From Silvimonas amylolytica (GTDB lineage: Bacteria > Pseudomonadota > Gammaproteobacteria > Burkholderiales > Chitinibacteraceae), in assembly GCF_014645555.1 (NCBI RefSeq), contig NZ_BMLY01000003.1, positions 124,001 to 188,000 on the forward strand: DNA of 64,000 bases, given 5' to 3'. The first letter of the stretch is position 1. The number at the start of each line of letters is the position of its first letter. Below are positions 34,618 through 43,059 of this stretch, piece after piece. The notes beneath the pieces were generated by a model. It ran no database searches. It worked only from the letters and a program-made list of their open reading frames with translations, and was not told the DNA's origin. Made by a program: the position numbers and the translations under genes.

Positions 34618-35187
34618 TCAGTTGGGCTTGCCCGACAGAACCAGCTTGAACTTCACGGTGACTTCGTCAGCCACAGTGCCGGTGTCGGCCCATTCGCCAT
34701 CACCGATCTTGTATTGCAGGCGCATCATGGGGAAGCTGCCTTCCACATCCAGATTCGCGCCATCTTGTTTGGTGGCCAGTTGCGCCACGATGTCTTTGCT
34801 CACACCCTTGATGGTCAGTTTGCCGCGCGCTTCAAACTTGCCAGCGCCCACAGCCTTGACGGAACTGGCCACAAACGTCGCTTTGGGTGTGGTGCTGGTG
34901 TTGAACCAGTCTTTGCCTTGGGTGGTCTTGTTGCCATCCGCGCTGCCCACATCAATGCTGGTCAGATCAACATTGATGGTGGCTTGGGTTTTTTCTGGCT
35001 TGGCCGGATCGAAATTGATATTGGCGTCAAAGCGCTTGAAGCTGCCTTCCACCGGGACATTCATTTGTTTGAATGCAAAGCCGATCTTGCTTTGCGCCGG
35101 CACCAGGGTTTGTGCTGCCATGGCGGACATGCTGGCAAAGCCAAGGCCCGCAGCCAGGATCACAGTGGTCAAAAAACGTTTTTTCAT
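34618..35187 (-). CDS. YceI family periplasmic protein (first copy)
   Basis: A 189-residue YceI-family periplasmic protein with a signal peptide ending Ser-Ala-Met-Ala-Ala. Family features are Ser-Lys-Ile-Gly-Phe-Ala-Phe-Lys-Gln-Met near 36, Asp-Trp-Phe-Asn-Thr-Ser-Thr-Thr-Pro-Lys-Ala-Thr-Phe near 96, and Gly-Lys-Leu-Thr-Ile-Lys-Gly-Val. It is clearly diverged from the copy downstream, so this is an old duplication. It lies between cytochrome b561 and the second YceI gene; coupling of YceI with b561 is known from E. coli yceJ-yceI. Confidence 0.9.
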   Translation of the reverse strand: MKKRFLTTVILAAGLGFASMSAMAAQTLVPAQSKIGFAFKQMNVPVEGSFKRFDANINFDPAKPEKTQATINVDLTSIDVGSADGNKTTQGKDWFNTSTTPKATFVASSVKAVGAGKFEARGKLTIKGVSKDIVAQLATKQDGANLDVEGSFPMMRLQYKIGDGEWADTGTVADEVTVKFKLVLSGKPN

Positions 35188-35246
35188 TGTCGGGTTCCAC
35201 AAAGTTCAGTCGTCAGACTGGATGTTGAAACGGTTAAGCCGGTTGT

Positions 35247-35783
35247 TCAGGACTTGCCCGGCAGCATGCGGCGCAGGGTGTCGTCTTTATCGATGACATG
35301 ATGTTTGATGGCCGCAGCGGCATGCATGGCCACCAGTGCCGCCAGGATCCACGCCAGCGTCTTGTGGGCGGTTTCCAGAATCTCGCCCAGGTCGTGATCT
35401 ACCGGTACCCAGTCAGGCAGCGGCAATACGCCAAACAGCACCACCGGGATACCCTTGGCCGAACTCATGGCCCAGCCCGCCAGGGGCAGGACAAACATCA
35501 GCAGATAAAGCGTGTGGTGCGTCGCATTGGCCACCACCACTTGCCAGCGTGGCTGGTTGGGCAATGGGGCGGGCACGCCTTTGGCATGGCGCCAAAGCAG
35601 GCGCACGGCCACCAGAATCAGGACGGAGATCCCCATCCACTTGTGATAGGAATACAGACGGAACTTCAGCGGCGAGAGCGGCAGTTCGTCGATATACAGC
35701 GCCAGACCAAACGCGGCGACGATCAATGCGGCGATCAGCCAGTGCAAGGCGATATGAAAGCCGTCGTAGCGCGTGCGTTTCAT
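35247..35783 (-). CDS. Cytochrome b561 (YceJ-like)
   Basis: A 178-residue inner-membrane di-heme cytochrome b561 of the bacterial type. Four membrane helices carry the heme histidines: Phe-His-Ile-Ala-Leu-His-Trp near 9-15, Tyr-His-Lys-Trp-Met-Gly near 45, His-Thr-Leu-Tyr near 90, and Ala-His-Lys-Thr-Leu-Ala and His-Ala-Ala-Ala-Ala-Ile-Lys-His-His in the last half. It would move electrons between the quinone pool and a periplasmic partner. It is first in an operon with two YceI proteins. Confidence 0.92.
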   Translation of the reverse strand: MKRTRYDGFHIALHWLIAALIVAAFGLALYIDELPLSPLKFRLYSYHKWMGISVLILVAVRLLWRHAKGVPAPLPNQPRWQVVVANATHHTLYLLMFVLPLAGWAMSSAKGIPVVLFGVLPLPDWVPVDHDLGEILETAHKTLAWILAALVAMHAAAAIKHHVIDKDDTLRRMLPGKS

Positions 35784-36123
35784 TGTCCAGATACCTCAGA
35801 TGATGGTTGGATAATCAGAAATGACTGTAGTGCAGCACTATATCGGCGGGTTGGTACGCCATGCCAGCGAAAAGTTCTGGCTAATTTGTTCAATTTTTTT
35901 GAATGTTGCTCCAACGCGCCGCCAATGCCCGGTTATTGGCCTTTGATCGGCCATGACGAGAACGCTGTAGCGCACTGTTTTATTCCATTACGGGTACAAG
36001 AAAAGAACGGATGTTTCGATTTTTTGCGCGAGCTGTAGCCATGTTTCAAACACTACTCAGTTAGAATCGACCCGCAAAATGTGCTGCGCCTGCGGGCGCG
36101 TTGTACCAGACCCGGGAGATGGC
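35784..36123. other. Divergent spacer between cytochrome b561 and carbonic anhydrase genes
   Basis: A 340-base intergenic stretch, locally richer in A and T than the genes. It should hold both promoters. TAGAAT at 36062-36067 could be the -10 of the carbonic anhydrase gene, but the -35 is poor. An inverted TTCAA/TTGAA element lies near 35888-35904. No further gene is seen. Confidence 0.45.
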
Positions 36124-36771
36124 ATGGACGAACTAAAAAAACTGGTAGACGGTTTTCACCGCTTCCAGGGCAAATATTTTGGGCAGGACACCAATCTTTT
36201 TGAACAACTCAAGCGTGGCCAGAGCCCGACATCGCTGGTAATCGGCTGTTCTGATTCTCGCGTAGACCCGGCCCTGCTGACCGATTGCAACCCCGGCGAC
36301 ATGTTCGTGGTGCGCAATGTGGCCAACCTTGTGCCACCGTATGAAAAGGACGGCACGTACCACGGCGTTTCGTCGGCCATTGAATTTGCAGTCTGTGATC
36401 TGCAGGTCAAGCGCATCATCGTGCTGGGGCATTCATCCTGCGGCGGTATTGGTGCCTTGCTCAAGGGCTACAACCCGAAGACCGAAGCCAACTTCGTTGG
36501 CCGTTGGGTCCGCATGGCAGAAAGCGCCCGCCAGTATGTGCTGGACAACTATGGCGACAAATCATTGCCCGAGCAGGTCCGTGCCTGTGAAATGGCTGCG
36601 ATTGTCGTTTCGCTGGATAACCTGATGAGCTTCCCGTTCATTGCCGAAGCTGTTCAGCAAGGCCGGTTGTTCCTGGTCGGCTGGTACTTCGATATTGAGC
36701 AAGGTGAGTTGCATCAGTATGACGCTGCAACCGGCAACTTCCGTTCGCTGGTCGCACCGCTGGCTGAGTAA
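36124..36771 (+). CDS. can: Beta-class carbonic anhydrase
   Basis: Cytoplasmic zinc enzyme that interconverts carbon dioxide and bicarbonate, 215 residues. The zinc site is C42 and D44 (Cys-Ser-Asp-Ser-Arg) with H103 and C106 (Gly-His-Ser-Ser-Cys-Gly-Gly); D44-R46 is the catalytic dyad. Length and pattern fit the Can group. The ATG at 36124 follows GGGAGATGGC; the frame is open further upstream but without a site. It is monocistronic with a strong terminator. Confidence 0.95.
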   Translation: MDELKKLVDGFHRFQGKYFGQDTNLFEQLKRGQSPTSLVIGCSDSRVDPALLTDCNPGDMFVVRNVANLVPPYEKDGTYHGVSSAIEFAVCDLQVKRIIVLGHSSCGGIGALLKGYNPKTEANFVGRWVRMAESARQYVLDNYGDKSLPEQVRACEMAAIVVSLDNLMSFPFIAEAVQQGRLFLVGWYFDIEQGELHQYDAATGNFRSLVAPLAE

Positions 36772-36804
36772 CCCCCTGTTAGACCTGCTGCTGCGGCGGC
36801 AAAT

Positions 36805-36840
36805 AAAAATAGGCGCGGAAATCTCCGCGCCTATTTTTAC
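36805..36840. terminator. Strong bidirectional terminator
   Basis: AAAAATAGGCGCGGA and TCCGCGCCTATTTTT form a perfect 15-base stem around AATC, between the carbonic anhydrase gene and the converging phosphatase gene. Confidence 0.95.
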
Positions 36841-36857
36841 ATCCGGGTTATTTGACT

Positions 36858-37667
36858 TCAGTTTTTCGGCTCAGCCATGTGGAACAGCTTGCGCAGTTGA
36901 TGCGCCACGCCCGCTTCGGTGTTGAGGCCGATTTGCGGGACATTCGGCAGCGCGTCGGTCAAGCGCGGGTTGGCGTTACCCATCACAAACGGGTGGCCAG
37001 CAGTTTGCAAAAGCTGGATGTCATTGGGACCATCGCCAAACGCAATACAGTCGGTGGCAGGGATGCCCAGTTCAGCCAGAACGGCCGTCAACGCGTGCCC
37101 CTTGGAGACGGTCGGTGCCATGACTTCCAGGCAATCAGGCATGGAGAAGGTGACATACAACTCGTCGCCGAAGCGCTCGATCAGTTTTTCTTCTACGGTC
37201 AGCAGATGTTCGTGCTCGCCAATGTAGAGCACCTTGGCGATGCCTTCGCCAGAGTGGTTGGGCAGATCAGCCAGCTCATAGCTGAAACCCGAATCCTGGT
37301 GCAGGTCAGCCAGCCATTGCGCGTGCGAGCCTGCCAGCCATTGTTCGTCCAGATACACGTTCAGGTGCGTGCCTTCAGAGAACTCGGCTTGCAGCAACTG
37401 GCGCGCGACTTCAGGCTCCAGGTTTTCTGCGTACACCAGACGGTTATCCCAGTCATGCACGCGTGCACCGTTGGAGGTAATCAGATATGCCCGCACGCCC
37501 AGTACATCACGAATGCCGCGCACATCCAGGTAATGACGGCCGGTCGCGATCACAAAATGCACGCCTTGTGCCTGCAAGAGACGCAGGGTTTCTGCCGTGT
37601 AGGCATCTACCATGTGATCGGCATTGAGCAACGTGCCGTCAAGATCGGAAGCAATAACCTGGTACAT
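36858..37667 (-). CDS. Cof-type HAD-IIB phosphatase
   Basis: A 269-residue haloacid dehalogenase-superfamily phosphatase of the Cof/YidA kind. Motif I is Ala-Ser-Asp-Leu-Asp-Gly-Thr-Leu at residues 6-13, with the Asp nucleophile. Motif II lies in Val-Ile-Ala-Thr-Gly-Arg-His near 40. Motif IV is Ala-Phe-Gly-Asp-Gly-Pro-Asn-Asp near 206-213. A type IIB cap sits between. Such enzymes dephosphorylate sugar phosphates, nucleotides or pyridoxal phosphate; the substrate is not predictable. Single-gene unit. Confidence 0.93.
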   Translation of the reverse strand: MYQVIASDLDGTLLNADHMVDAYTAETLRLLQAQGVHFVIATGRHYLDVRGIRDVLGVRAYLITSNGARVHDWDNRLVYAENLEPEVARQLLQAEFSEGTHLNVYLDEQWLAGSHAQWLADLHQDSGFSYELADLPNHSGEGIAKVLYIGEHEHLLTVEEKLIERFGDELYVTFSMPDCLEVMAPTVSKGHALTAVLAELGIPATDCIAFGDGPNDIQLLQTAGHPFVMGNANPRLTDALPNVPQIGLNTEAGVAHQLRKLFHMAEPKN

Positions 37668-37784
37668 GAAGCATTCCTTGAGCGTAAAAGTGGATTCTAC
37701 GCGAACTGGACGCCTCGTTTCGATTGGGGATAGTGCCTGGCTTGCTGACTTCCGGTGGCAATACCGGAAAATGGCGGGTTATAG

Positions 37785-37848
37785 CCAAAAAAAACACCGC
37801 CAGATCATCATTTTCCGGACCGGAAAAAGACGACGCTAGACGGTGTTT
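37785..37848 (-). terminator. Long branched terminator of nemA
   Basis: On the minus strand AAACACCG pairs with CGGTGTTT, followed by a run of T, and the interior holds a second stem, TTTTCCGG with CCGGAAAA. The whole element covers 64 bases. Confidence 0.7.
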
Positions 37849-37870
37849 CCGGCCGCGTGAACAGCGGCCG
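37848..37870. repeat. GC-rich inverted repeat downstream of nemA
   Basis: CCGGCCGC and GCGGCCGG are perfect 8-base arms around GTGAACA, directly next to the terminator structure and 19 bases from the nemA stop. Confidence 0.6.
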
Positions 37871-37888
37871 GCCAGGAGGAGAGGGTGA

Positions 37889-38989
37889 TTAACCCAGGAA
37901 CGGGTAGTCGGTGTAACCCTTTTCTGCGCCACCGTAGAAGGTGGACTGATCTGGCGTATTCAGTGCTGCGCCCCGGCGGAAGCGCTCGACCAGATCCGGG
38001 TTGGCAATGAACGGACGGCCATAGCCGATCACATCGGCGACACCTTGAGCCAGGCGGGCTTCGCCGCTCTCGGCGGTATAGCCACCGCAAGTGATAATGG
38101 CGCCGGTGAAGTTCTGGCGGATGCCACGGCGGAACTCATCAGACAACGGCGTGCCGCCCACCCAGTCCGGCTCGGCAATGTGCAGGTAGGCAATGCCGCG
38201 CTTGCTGAACTCAGTGGCCAGATACAGCGTCATGGCTTCGGATTCGGTATCGGTGATGTCATGGCCCGGGAACGCGGGGGACAGACGTACACCAACATGG
38301 TCAGCACCGATTTCGGCAACCACAGCATCCAGCACTTCCAGCAACAGGCGAGCGCGGTTTTCCAGGTTGCCGCCGTATTGGTCGGTACGCTGGTTGGTGC
38401 CGGTAGCCAGGAACTGATGCAGCAGATAGCCGTTGGCGGAGTGGATTTCGACGAAGTCGAAACCGGCACGTTTGGCGCGTTGGGTGGCGGCGACGTAAGA
38501 GGCAACAATACCCGGCAGCTCAGCGGTTTCCAGGGCGCGCGGGGCATCGCACGGTACGGTAGCCGGCGTGCCGTCTTCTTGCACGACAAAGCAGGTGGAG
38601 TTCGATGCCTGGATGGCGCTGGCAGAGACTGGTGCCTGGCCGTTCGGTTGCAGCAAGCGGTGAGAGATCCGGCCGACGTGCCAGATTTGCAGGGAGAGCT
38701 TGCCACCCTTGGCGTGTACGCCATCAACGACGCTCTTCCAGCCGGCTTCTTGCGCGTCGGTGTAGATGCCCGGTGTCCAGGCGTAGCCCTGACCTTGTTG
38801 CGAAATCTGGGTGGCTTCAGTCACGATCAGGCCGGCGGTAGCACGTTGCGCGTAATACGTGGCGTTCAGTTCTGTCGGGTTTTCACCCGGCTTGCTGGCG
38901 CGCGAACGAGTCAGTGGGGCCATGGCCAGGCGATTGGCCAGTTCAACATGGCCAACCTTGACCGGCGTGAGCAGTTTATCCAGAGACAT
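37889..38989 (-). CDS. nemA: N-ethylmaleimide reductase / old yellow enzyme
   Basis: An FMN-dependent ene-reductase of the old yellow enzyme family, 366 residues, that reduces electrophilic alkenes, maleimides and nitro compounds. It has the TIM-barrel features Leu-Ala-Met-Ala-Pro-Leu-Thr-Arg-Ser-Arg near 21-30, Gln-Ile-Trp-His-Val-Gly-Arg near 98, His-Ser-Ala-Asn-Gly-Tyr-Leu-Leu-His-Gln-Phe near 181, and Tyr-Gly-Arg-Pro-Phe-Ile-Ala-Asn-Pro-Asp near 322. ATG 38989 gives the family start Met-Ser-Leu-Asp-Lys-Leu-Leu-Thr-Pro. It lies downstream of a NemR-like TetR gene with a palindromic operator in the 209-base gap between them. Confidence 0.95.
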   Translation of the reverse strand: MSLDKLLTPVKVGHVELANRLAMAPLTRSRASKPGENPTELNATYYAQRATAGLIVTEATQISQQGQGYAWTPGIYTDAQEAGWKSVVDGVHAKGGKLSLQIWHVGRISHRLLQPNGQAPVSASAIQASNSTCFVVQEDGTPATVPCDAPRALETAELPGIVASYVAATQRAKRAGFDFVEIHSANGYLLHQFLATGTNQRTDQYGGNLENRARLLLEVLDAVVAEIGADHVGVRLSPAFPGHDITDTESEAMTLYLATEFSKRGIAYLHIAEPDWVGGTPLSDEFRRGIRQNFTGAIITCGGYTAESGEARLAQGVADVIGYGRPFIANPDLVERFRRGAALNTPDQSTFYGGAEKGYTDYPFLG

Positions 38990-39079
38990 GAGACTTCCTT
39001 TTGTAGAAGGGGTAATTGTTAAGAAACCGGGGTGGGGTATCTTGCGCGGTTGTAGATGCGCGCCGGATGAAGTGTTTTC

Positions 39080-39096
39080 AATTAGACCGGTCAATT
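39080..39096. promoter_or_regulatory. Candidate NemR operator ahead of nemA
   Basis: AATTAGACCGGTCAATT has a perfect GACCGGTC core with near-symmetric AT flanks. The TAGACC half resembles published NemR-box sequences. It lies 91 bases upstream of the nemA start and downstream of nemR, so it would control nemA directly. Confidence 0.7.
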
Positions 39097-39198
39097 ATTT
39101 TTTTGGAATAAGCAAACAAGCAAAAGATGGGTTGAGGCAGGCAGCGAAAGCGCCGCAGCTACATATCAGCCCACGGCGCATGAGGGGAGGTGACTGGG

Positions 39199-39783
39199 TC
39201 AGGGCGCGATGAGTTGTTTGGTCACCGCCATGGCGGTTTCCAGCGGTACGCGATCGCGGCGCAGCTTGGTCATCAGACTGGCGCCCAACCACATTTCGTA
39301 AATGGCGAGTGCGAGCGATTCCGCCGACTGCAGCTTGTTGATCTCGCCGGCGTCCTGACCCTTGGCCACGGTGCGTTCCAGCGCGGCAACAATGTGATTG
39401 CAACCACTTTGCAGGGCGGCGCGCATTGTGTCAGACAAGTCGGCGACTTCTGCTGCCAGTTTCACCACGAGGCAGGGCACGGTGTTGCCACAGGACTTGC
39501 CCTGCCAGGCATCAAAGAACTCGACCAGATGATCGTGCGCCGAGCCTTGCGGGGCGTTCAAACGCAATTTGGCGTCTTCCAGGTAGTTGGCGAAATAGCG
39601 TTCCAGCAGGGCGACACCGTACGCTTCTTTCGAGGCAAAGTAGTGGTAGAACGAACCCTTGGGAACATCGGCCGTGGCCAGGATTTCAGCAAGACCCACC
39701 GCGGCAAAACCCTTGCCGAGGATAATTTGTTCACCAATTGCGAGCAGATGCTCACGCGTGTCTTCAAAACGCTTCTTGACCAT
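39199..39783 (-). CDS. nemR: TetR/AcrR-family regulator NemR
   Basis: A 194-residue TetR-family repressor closely resembling E. coli NemR, which senses electrophiles and reactive chlorine through cysteine. The HTH is Leu-Ala-Glu-Ile-Leu-Ala-Thr-Ala-Asp-Val-Pro-Lys-Gly-Ser-Phe-Tyr-His-Tyr-Phe at 31-49. C98 and C104 lie in Gly-Lys-Ser-Cys-Gly-Asn-Thr-Val-Pro-Cys-Leu-Val-Val-Lys-Leu-Ala-Ala-Glu-Val, the segment holding the sensing Cys in NemR. It sits upstream of nemA on the same strand. No second GACCGGTC site is visible in front of nemR itself. Confidence 0.9.
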   Translation of the reverse strand: MVKKRFEDTREHLLAIGEQIILGKGFAAVGLAEILATADVPKGSFYHYFASKEAYGVALLERYFANYLEDAKLRLNAPQGSAHDHLVEFFDAWQGKSCGNTVPCLVVKLAAEVADLSDTMRAALQSGCNHIVAALERTVAKGQDAGEINKLQSAESLALAIYEMWLGASLMTKLRRDRVPLETAMAVTKQLIAP

Positions 39784-40006
39784 GACGTGGCAGGATTCCG
39801 GATAAGTTCAACGACGTAACCACAACTTTATCTTGTTGATGTTTAGGGAAAAACGCAAAAAATGCAGTTGACCGGCACCGTCGTTGAAGCGCCAGTCCAG
39901 CAGTTTTATGCAAGTGCAAAATAGCCGTTTTGTCTGTGGCTGTGAATCAAATCTGCGTACAGCCAGACAGCGGTGTTGTTTGTATGCCTGCGTGAACCAC
40001 ACTGGT

Positions 40007-40042
40007 GCAGCCAGCCGCGCGCAATGGCAAGCAGCTGGCTGC
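40007..40042. repeat. Inverted repeat just downstream of pepN
   Basis: GCAGCCAGC and GCTGGCTGC are perfect 9-base arms around an 18-base loop, starting 7 bases after the pepN stop codon. There is no T-run, so it may protect the 3' end or support factor-dependent termination. Confidence 0.5.
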
Positions 40043-40048
40043 GCCCGG

Positions 40049-42691
40049 TCATGCGCCGGCTTGCAATGCCTTGGACACGATCTCGTACGTATCAGACGAC
40101 AAGCCCGGCTGGCCGGCCACGCGTTCCAGCTCCGCCTTCATCATGGCACGACGTTTGGGTTCGACACGCGTCCAGCGGTTGAAGCAGGCAGCCAGACGCG
40201 CCGCGATCTGCGGGTTGATCTTGTCCAGATCCAGCACGCGGTCCGCTGCAAAGGCATAGCCATAACCGTCGGCCGCGTGAAAGCTGGCCAGGTTGCGGTT
40301 GCAGAACGCGGTAATCAACGCACGCACTTTGTTGGGGTTGGTCATGGCAAACGCCGGATGGTTCATCAACTGCTGCACGCGGGCCAGTGCACCCGGACGG
40401 TCAGACAGGGCTTGCAGCGTGAACCATTTGTCCATCACCAGCGGGTCGTCTTGCCACATGGCGGCAAAGTCGGCCAGATACTGATCGCCGCCTTCGCGCT
40501 GGCTGAACGCAGATAGCGCTGCCAGTTTGTCGGTCATGTTGTCTGCGTGACGGTACTGATTGGTCAGCAATTCGGTAATACGCGGTTCGTCCAGTTCGCT
40601 GAGGTAATCCAGCGCCACATTCTGCAAGCTGCGGCGGCCGGCTTCGGCCGCGTTGTAAACATAGGGTTCAGTGCTGTGTAAACGCTGGTACGTGGCCAGC
40701 AGCGGGCTGCGCAGTTCACGGGCGAGCGATTGCTTGAGCGATTGACGCACAGCGTGCAGACGGCTGGGGTCGACGTCAGACAAGGCCTCAAACAAGAATT
40801 GCTCGCTCGGCAGTTGCAGCATCAAAGCCACGAGTGCCGGATCAAGGCGATCTTGCGTCAGCAATTTGTCGAATGCCGCAACCAGTTGGGTCGGTGCAGC
40901 GTTGCTGCCACTTTCTTGTTGGTAGCGCTGCAGCAGCAGACGCGTCAGGTAGGTGTTGGCGGCTTCCCAACGGGCAAACGGATCGGTGTCGTTGGCGATC
41001 AGGAAAACCAGATCGTCATCGGTATATGGGTAATCCAGTTTCACCGGCGCAGAGAAATCACGCAGCAGCGAGGGCACCGGGTGGCTGGCTACGCCGGTAA
41101 AGACGAGGCGTTCGGTGGCTTCTTTCAATTCCAGCACGCGGCTGGTTGCGCCAGGTACGGTTTCGCCTTCCAGGGTCAGCGGCAGTTCGGCGCCCGTGGT
41201 GCGATCAATCAGGCCCAGCGCAAACGGGATCAGGTACGGCTGCTTTTCTGGTTGGCCCGGGGTAGCGGGGCAGCCTTGCTTCACGGTCAGGGTGAAGGTC
41301 TGGGCCGCGGCATCGTAAACGCCTTCGACGTCCAGGCGTGGTGTGCCAGACTGACTATACCAGCGCTTGAACTGGGTCAGATCCAGGCCGTTGGCATCGG
41401 CCATGGCAGCAACAAAATCGTCGCACGTCACGGCCTGGCCGTCATGGCGCTTGAAGTACAGATCCATACCCTTGCGAAAGCCTTCCTTGCCGGTCAGGGT
41501 GTAGATCATGCGAACAACTTCAGAGCCTTTTTCATACACGGTGGCTGTATAGAAGTTATTGATTTCAAGGTAAGAATCCGGGCGTACCGGGTGGGCTTGC
41601 GGGCCTGCATCTTCGGGGAACTGGTACTCACGCAGTGTGCGCACGTTGCCGATACGCTGCACGGCGCGGCTGCCGATGTCACTGGAGAACTCCTGATCGC
41701 GGAACACGGTCAGGCCTTCTTTGAGCGAGAGCTGGAACCAGTCCCGGCAGGTCACGCGGTTACCGGTCCAGTTGTGGAAGTACTCATGGCCAACCACGGC
41801 TTCGATGCCGTCAAAGTCGATGTCAGTCGCGGTTTCAGGGCGGGCCAGCACGTACTTGGTGTTGAAAATGTTCAACCCCTTGTTTTCCATGGCGCCCATA
41901 TTGAAGTCGCTCACGGCCACAATCATGTAGGTGTCCAGATCGTATTCCAGACCAAAACGATCTTCGTCCCACTTCATGGCGGCTTTGGCAGAGGCCAGTG
42001 CGTGGTGGCATTTCTCGACATCGCCCGGCTCAACCCAGACTTCAACATTCACATTCTTGCCGCTGGCGGTCGTATGGCGGTCGGACAAGACCACCAGCTT
42101 GCCGGCAACCAAAGCAAACAGATAAGACGGTTTGCGGAACGGATCAACCCACTTCACCCAGTGGCGATTGCGATCCATCTGGCCCTGGTCGACGCGGTTA
42201 CCGTTGCCCAGCAACACCGGGTAGCGGGTTTTGTCGGCGATGATGGTGGTGGTGAACTTGGCCATGACATCCGGGCGATCCAGATACCAGGTAATGCGAC
42301 GGAAGCCTTCGGCCTCACACTGCGTAAAGAAGTTGCCATTGGACACATACAAGCCGGAGAGCGCGGTGTTGGCCAGCGGGTTGATGCGCGTGGCGATCTC
42401 CAGAATGCATTCGTCAGGCAGGGTCGGGATAGTCAGGCTGGTATCGGCCAGTGCGAATTCGCTGGCATCCAGCGTCTTGCCATCCAGCTTGATGCTTTCC
42501 AGTGTGAGTTCTTCACCATTGAGCACCAGCGGCGCGCCGGCATCCGGGTGGGCCGGATTGCGTTTGAGTACCAGGCGAGACAGCACGCGGGTGTTGGTTT
42601 CTTCCAGTTCAAAGGTCAGATCGACACGGTCGATCAGGAACGGAGGCGGGGTGTAATCCAGACGCTGAATGGCTTGACGTTGTTCTTGCAT
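40049..42691 (-). CDS. pepN: Aminopeptidase N
   Basis: M1-family zinc aminopeptidase, 880 residues, that removes N-terminal residues from peptides in the cytoplasm. The zinc motif His-Glu-Tyr-Phe-His starts at H302 and is followed by Asn-Trp-Thr-Gly-Asn-Arg-Val-Thr-Cys-Arg-Asp-Trp-Phe-Gln-Leu-Ser-Leu-Lys-Glu-Gly; the third ligand Glu is 18 residues beyond the second His. The exopeptidase motif Gly-Ala-Met-Glu-Asn precedes it near 266. The length and C-terminal helical repeats fit the E. coli PepN type. Single gene, divergent from the sulfite reductase operon. Confidence 0.97.
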   Translation of the reverse strand: MQEQRQAIQRLDYTPPPFLIDRVDLTFELEETNTRVLSRLVLKRNPAHPDAGAPLVLNGEELTLESIKLDGKTLDASEFALADTSLTIPTLPDECILEIATRINPLANTALSGLYVSNGNFFTQCEAEGFRRITWYLDRPDVMAKFTTTIIADKTRYPVLLGNGNRVDQGQMDRNRHWVKWVDPFRKPSYLFALVAGKLVVLSDRHTTASGKNVNVEVWVEPGDVEKCHHALASAKAAMKWDEDRFGLEYDLDTYMIVAVSDFNMGAMENKGLNIFNTKYVLARPETATDIDFDGIEAVVGHEYFHNWTGNRVTCRDWFQLSLKEGLTVFRDQEFSSDIGSRAVQRIGNVRTLREYQFPEDAGPQAHPVRPDSYLEINNFYTATVYEKGSEVVRMIYTLTGKEGFRKGMDLYFKRHDGQAVTCDDFVAAMADANGLDLTQFKRWYSQSGTPRLDVEGVYDAAAQTFTLTVKQGCPATPGQPEKQPYLIPFALGLIDRTTGAELPLTLEGETVPGATSRVLELKEATERLVFTGVASHPVPSLLRDFSAPVKLDYPYTDDDLVFLIANDTDPFARWEAANTYLTRLLLQRYQQESGSNAAPTQLVAAFDKLLTQDRLDPALVALMLQLPSEQFLFEALSDVDPSRLHAVRQSLKQSLARELRSPLLATYQRLHSTEPYVYNAAEAGRRSLQNVALDYLSELDEPRITELLTNQYRHADNMTDKLAALSAFSQREGGDQYLADFAAMWQDDPLVMDKWFTLQALSDRPGALARVQQLMNHPAFAMTNPNKVRALITAFCNRNLASFHAADGYGYAFAADRVLDLDKINPQIAARLAACFNRWTRVEPKRRAMMKAELERVAGQPGLSSDTYEIVSKALQAGA

Positions 42692-43059
42692 GACAGATGC
42701 TTACCTGAACGGGTGGCTCAAACATCACTGCCGGTGTATTCACGGCGGACGCTTTGTTGGAATCGCGCCCACGCGGCGGCTTGTGGCCCAGCGCGGGCAA
42801 GGTGTTCCGTATATGGGCGCGATGCTAACGAAAATCAAGGTTGGCGGGCATCAGGGCTGCCCCGCATGAGGATGAAAAACAACGGTGGCAAGTGGCCCCC
42901 ATGCGCGAAGCCACAGCGGGGTTTTGGCACTTATCTGCAAAATAGATAAGCCTTTTTTATATTCCGCCTCACGATTTCAATAGCTTAAAACAATCTTCTG
43001 ATGGAAAACCTGCGCTGGTATCATCCAGGATTACGCTCAAAACAATGGCAGTGGCTTGC
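42692..43059. other. Divergent spacer between pepN and the sulfite reductase operon
   Basis: About 350-370 bases with no convincing gene. The right half (about 42940-43010) is AT-rich, with TTTTTTATATT near 42953, and is a plausible promoter and activator-binding area for the sulfur-assimilation operon. No specific binding site could be named. Confidence 0.4.

Noticed and set aside
40730-42949. Open reading frame of 739 codons antisense to pepN
   Set aside because: Same shadow effect; the pepN strand holds the zinc motif and expected length.
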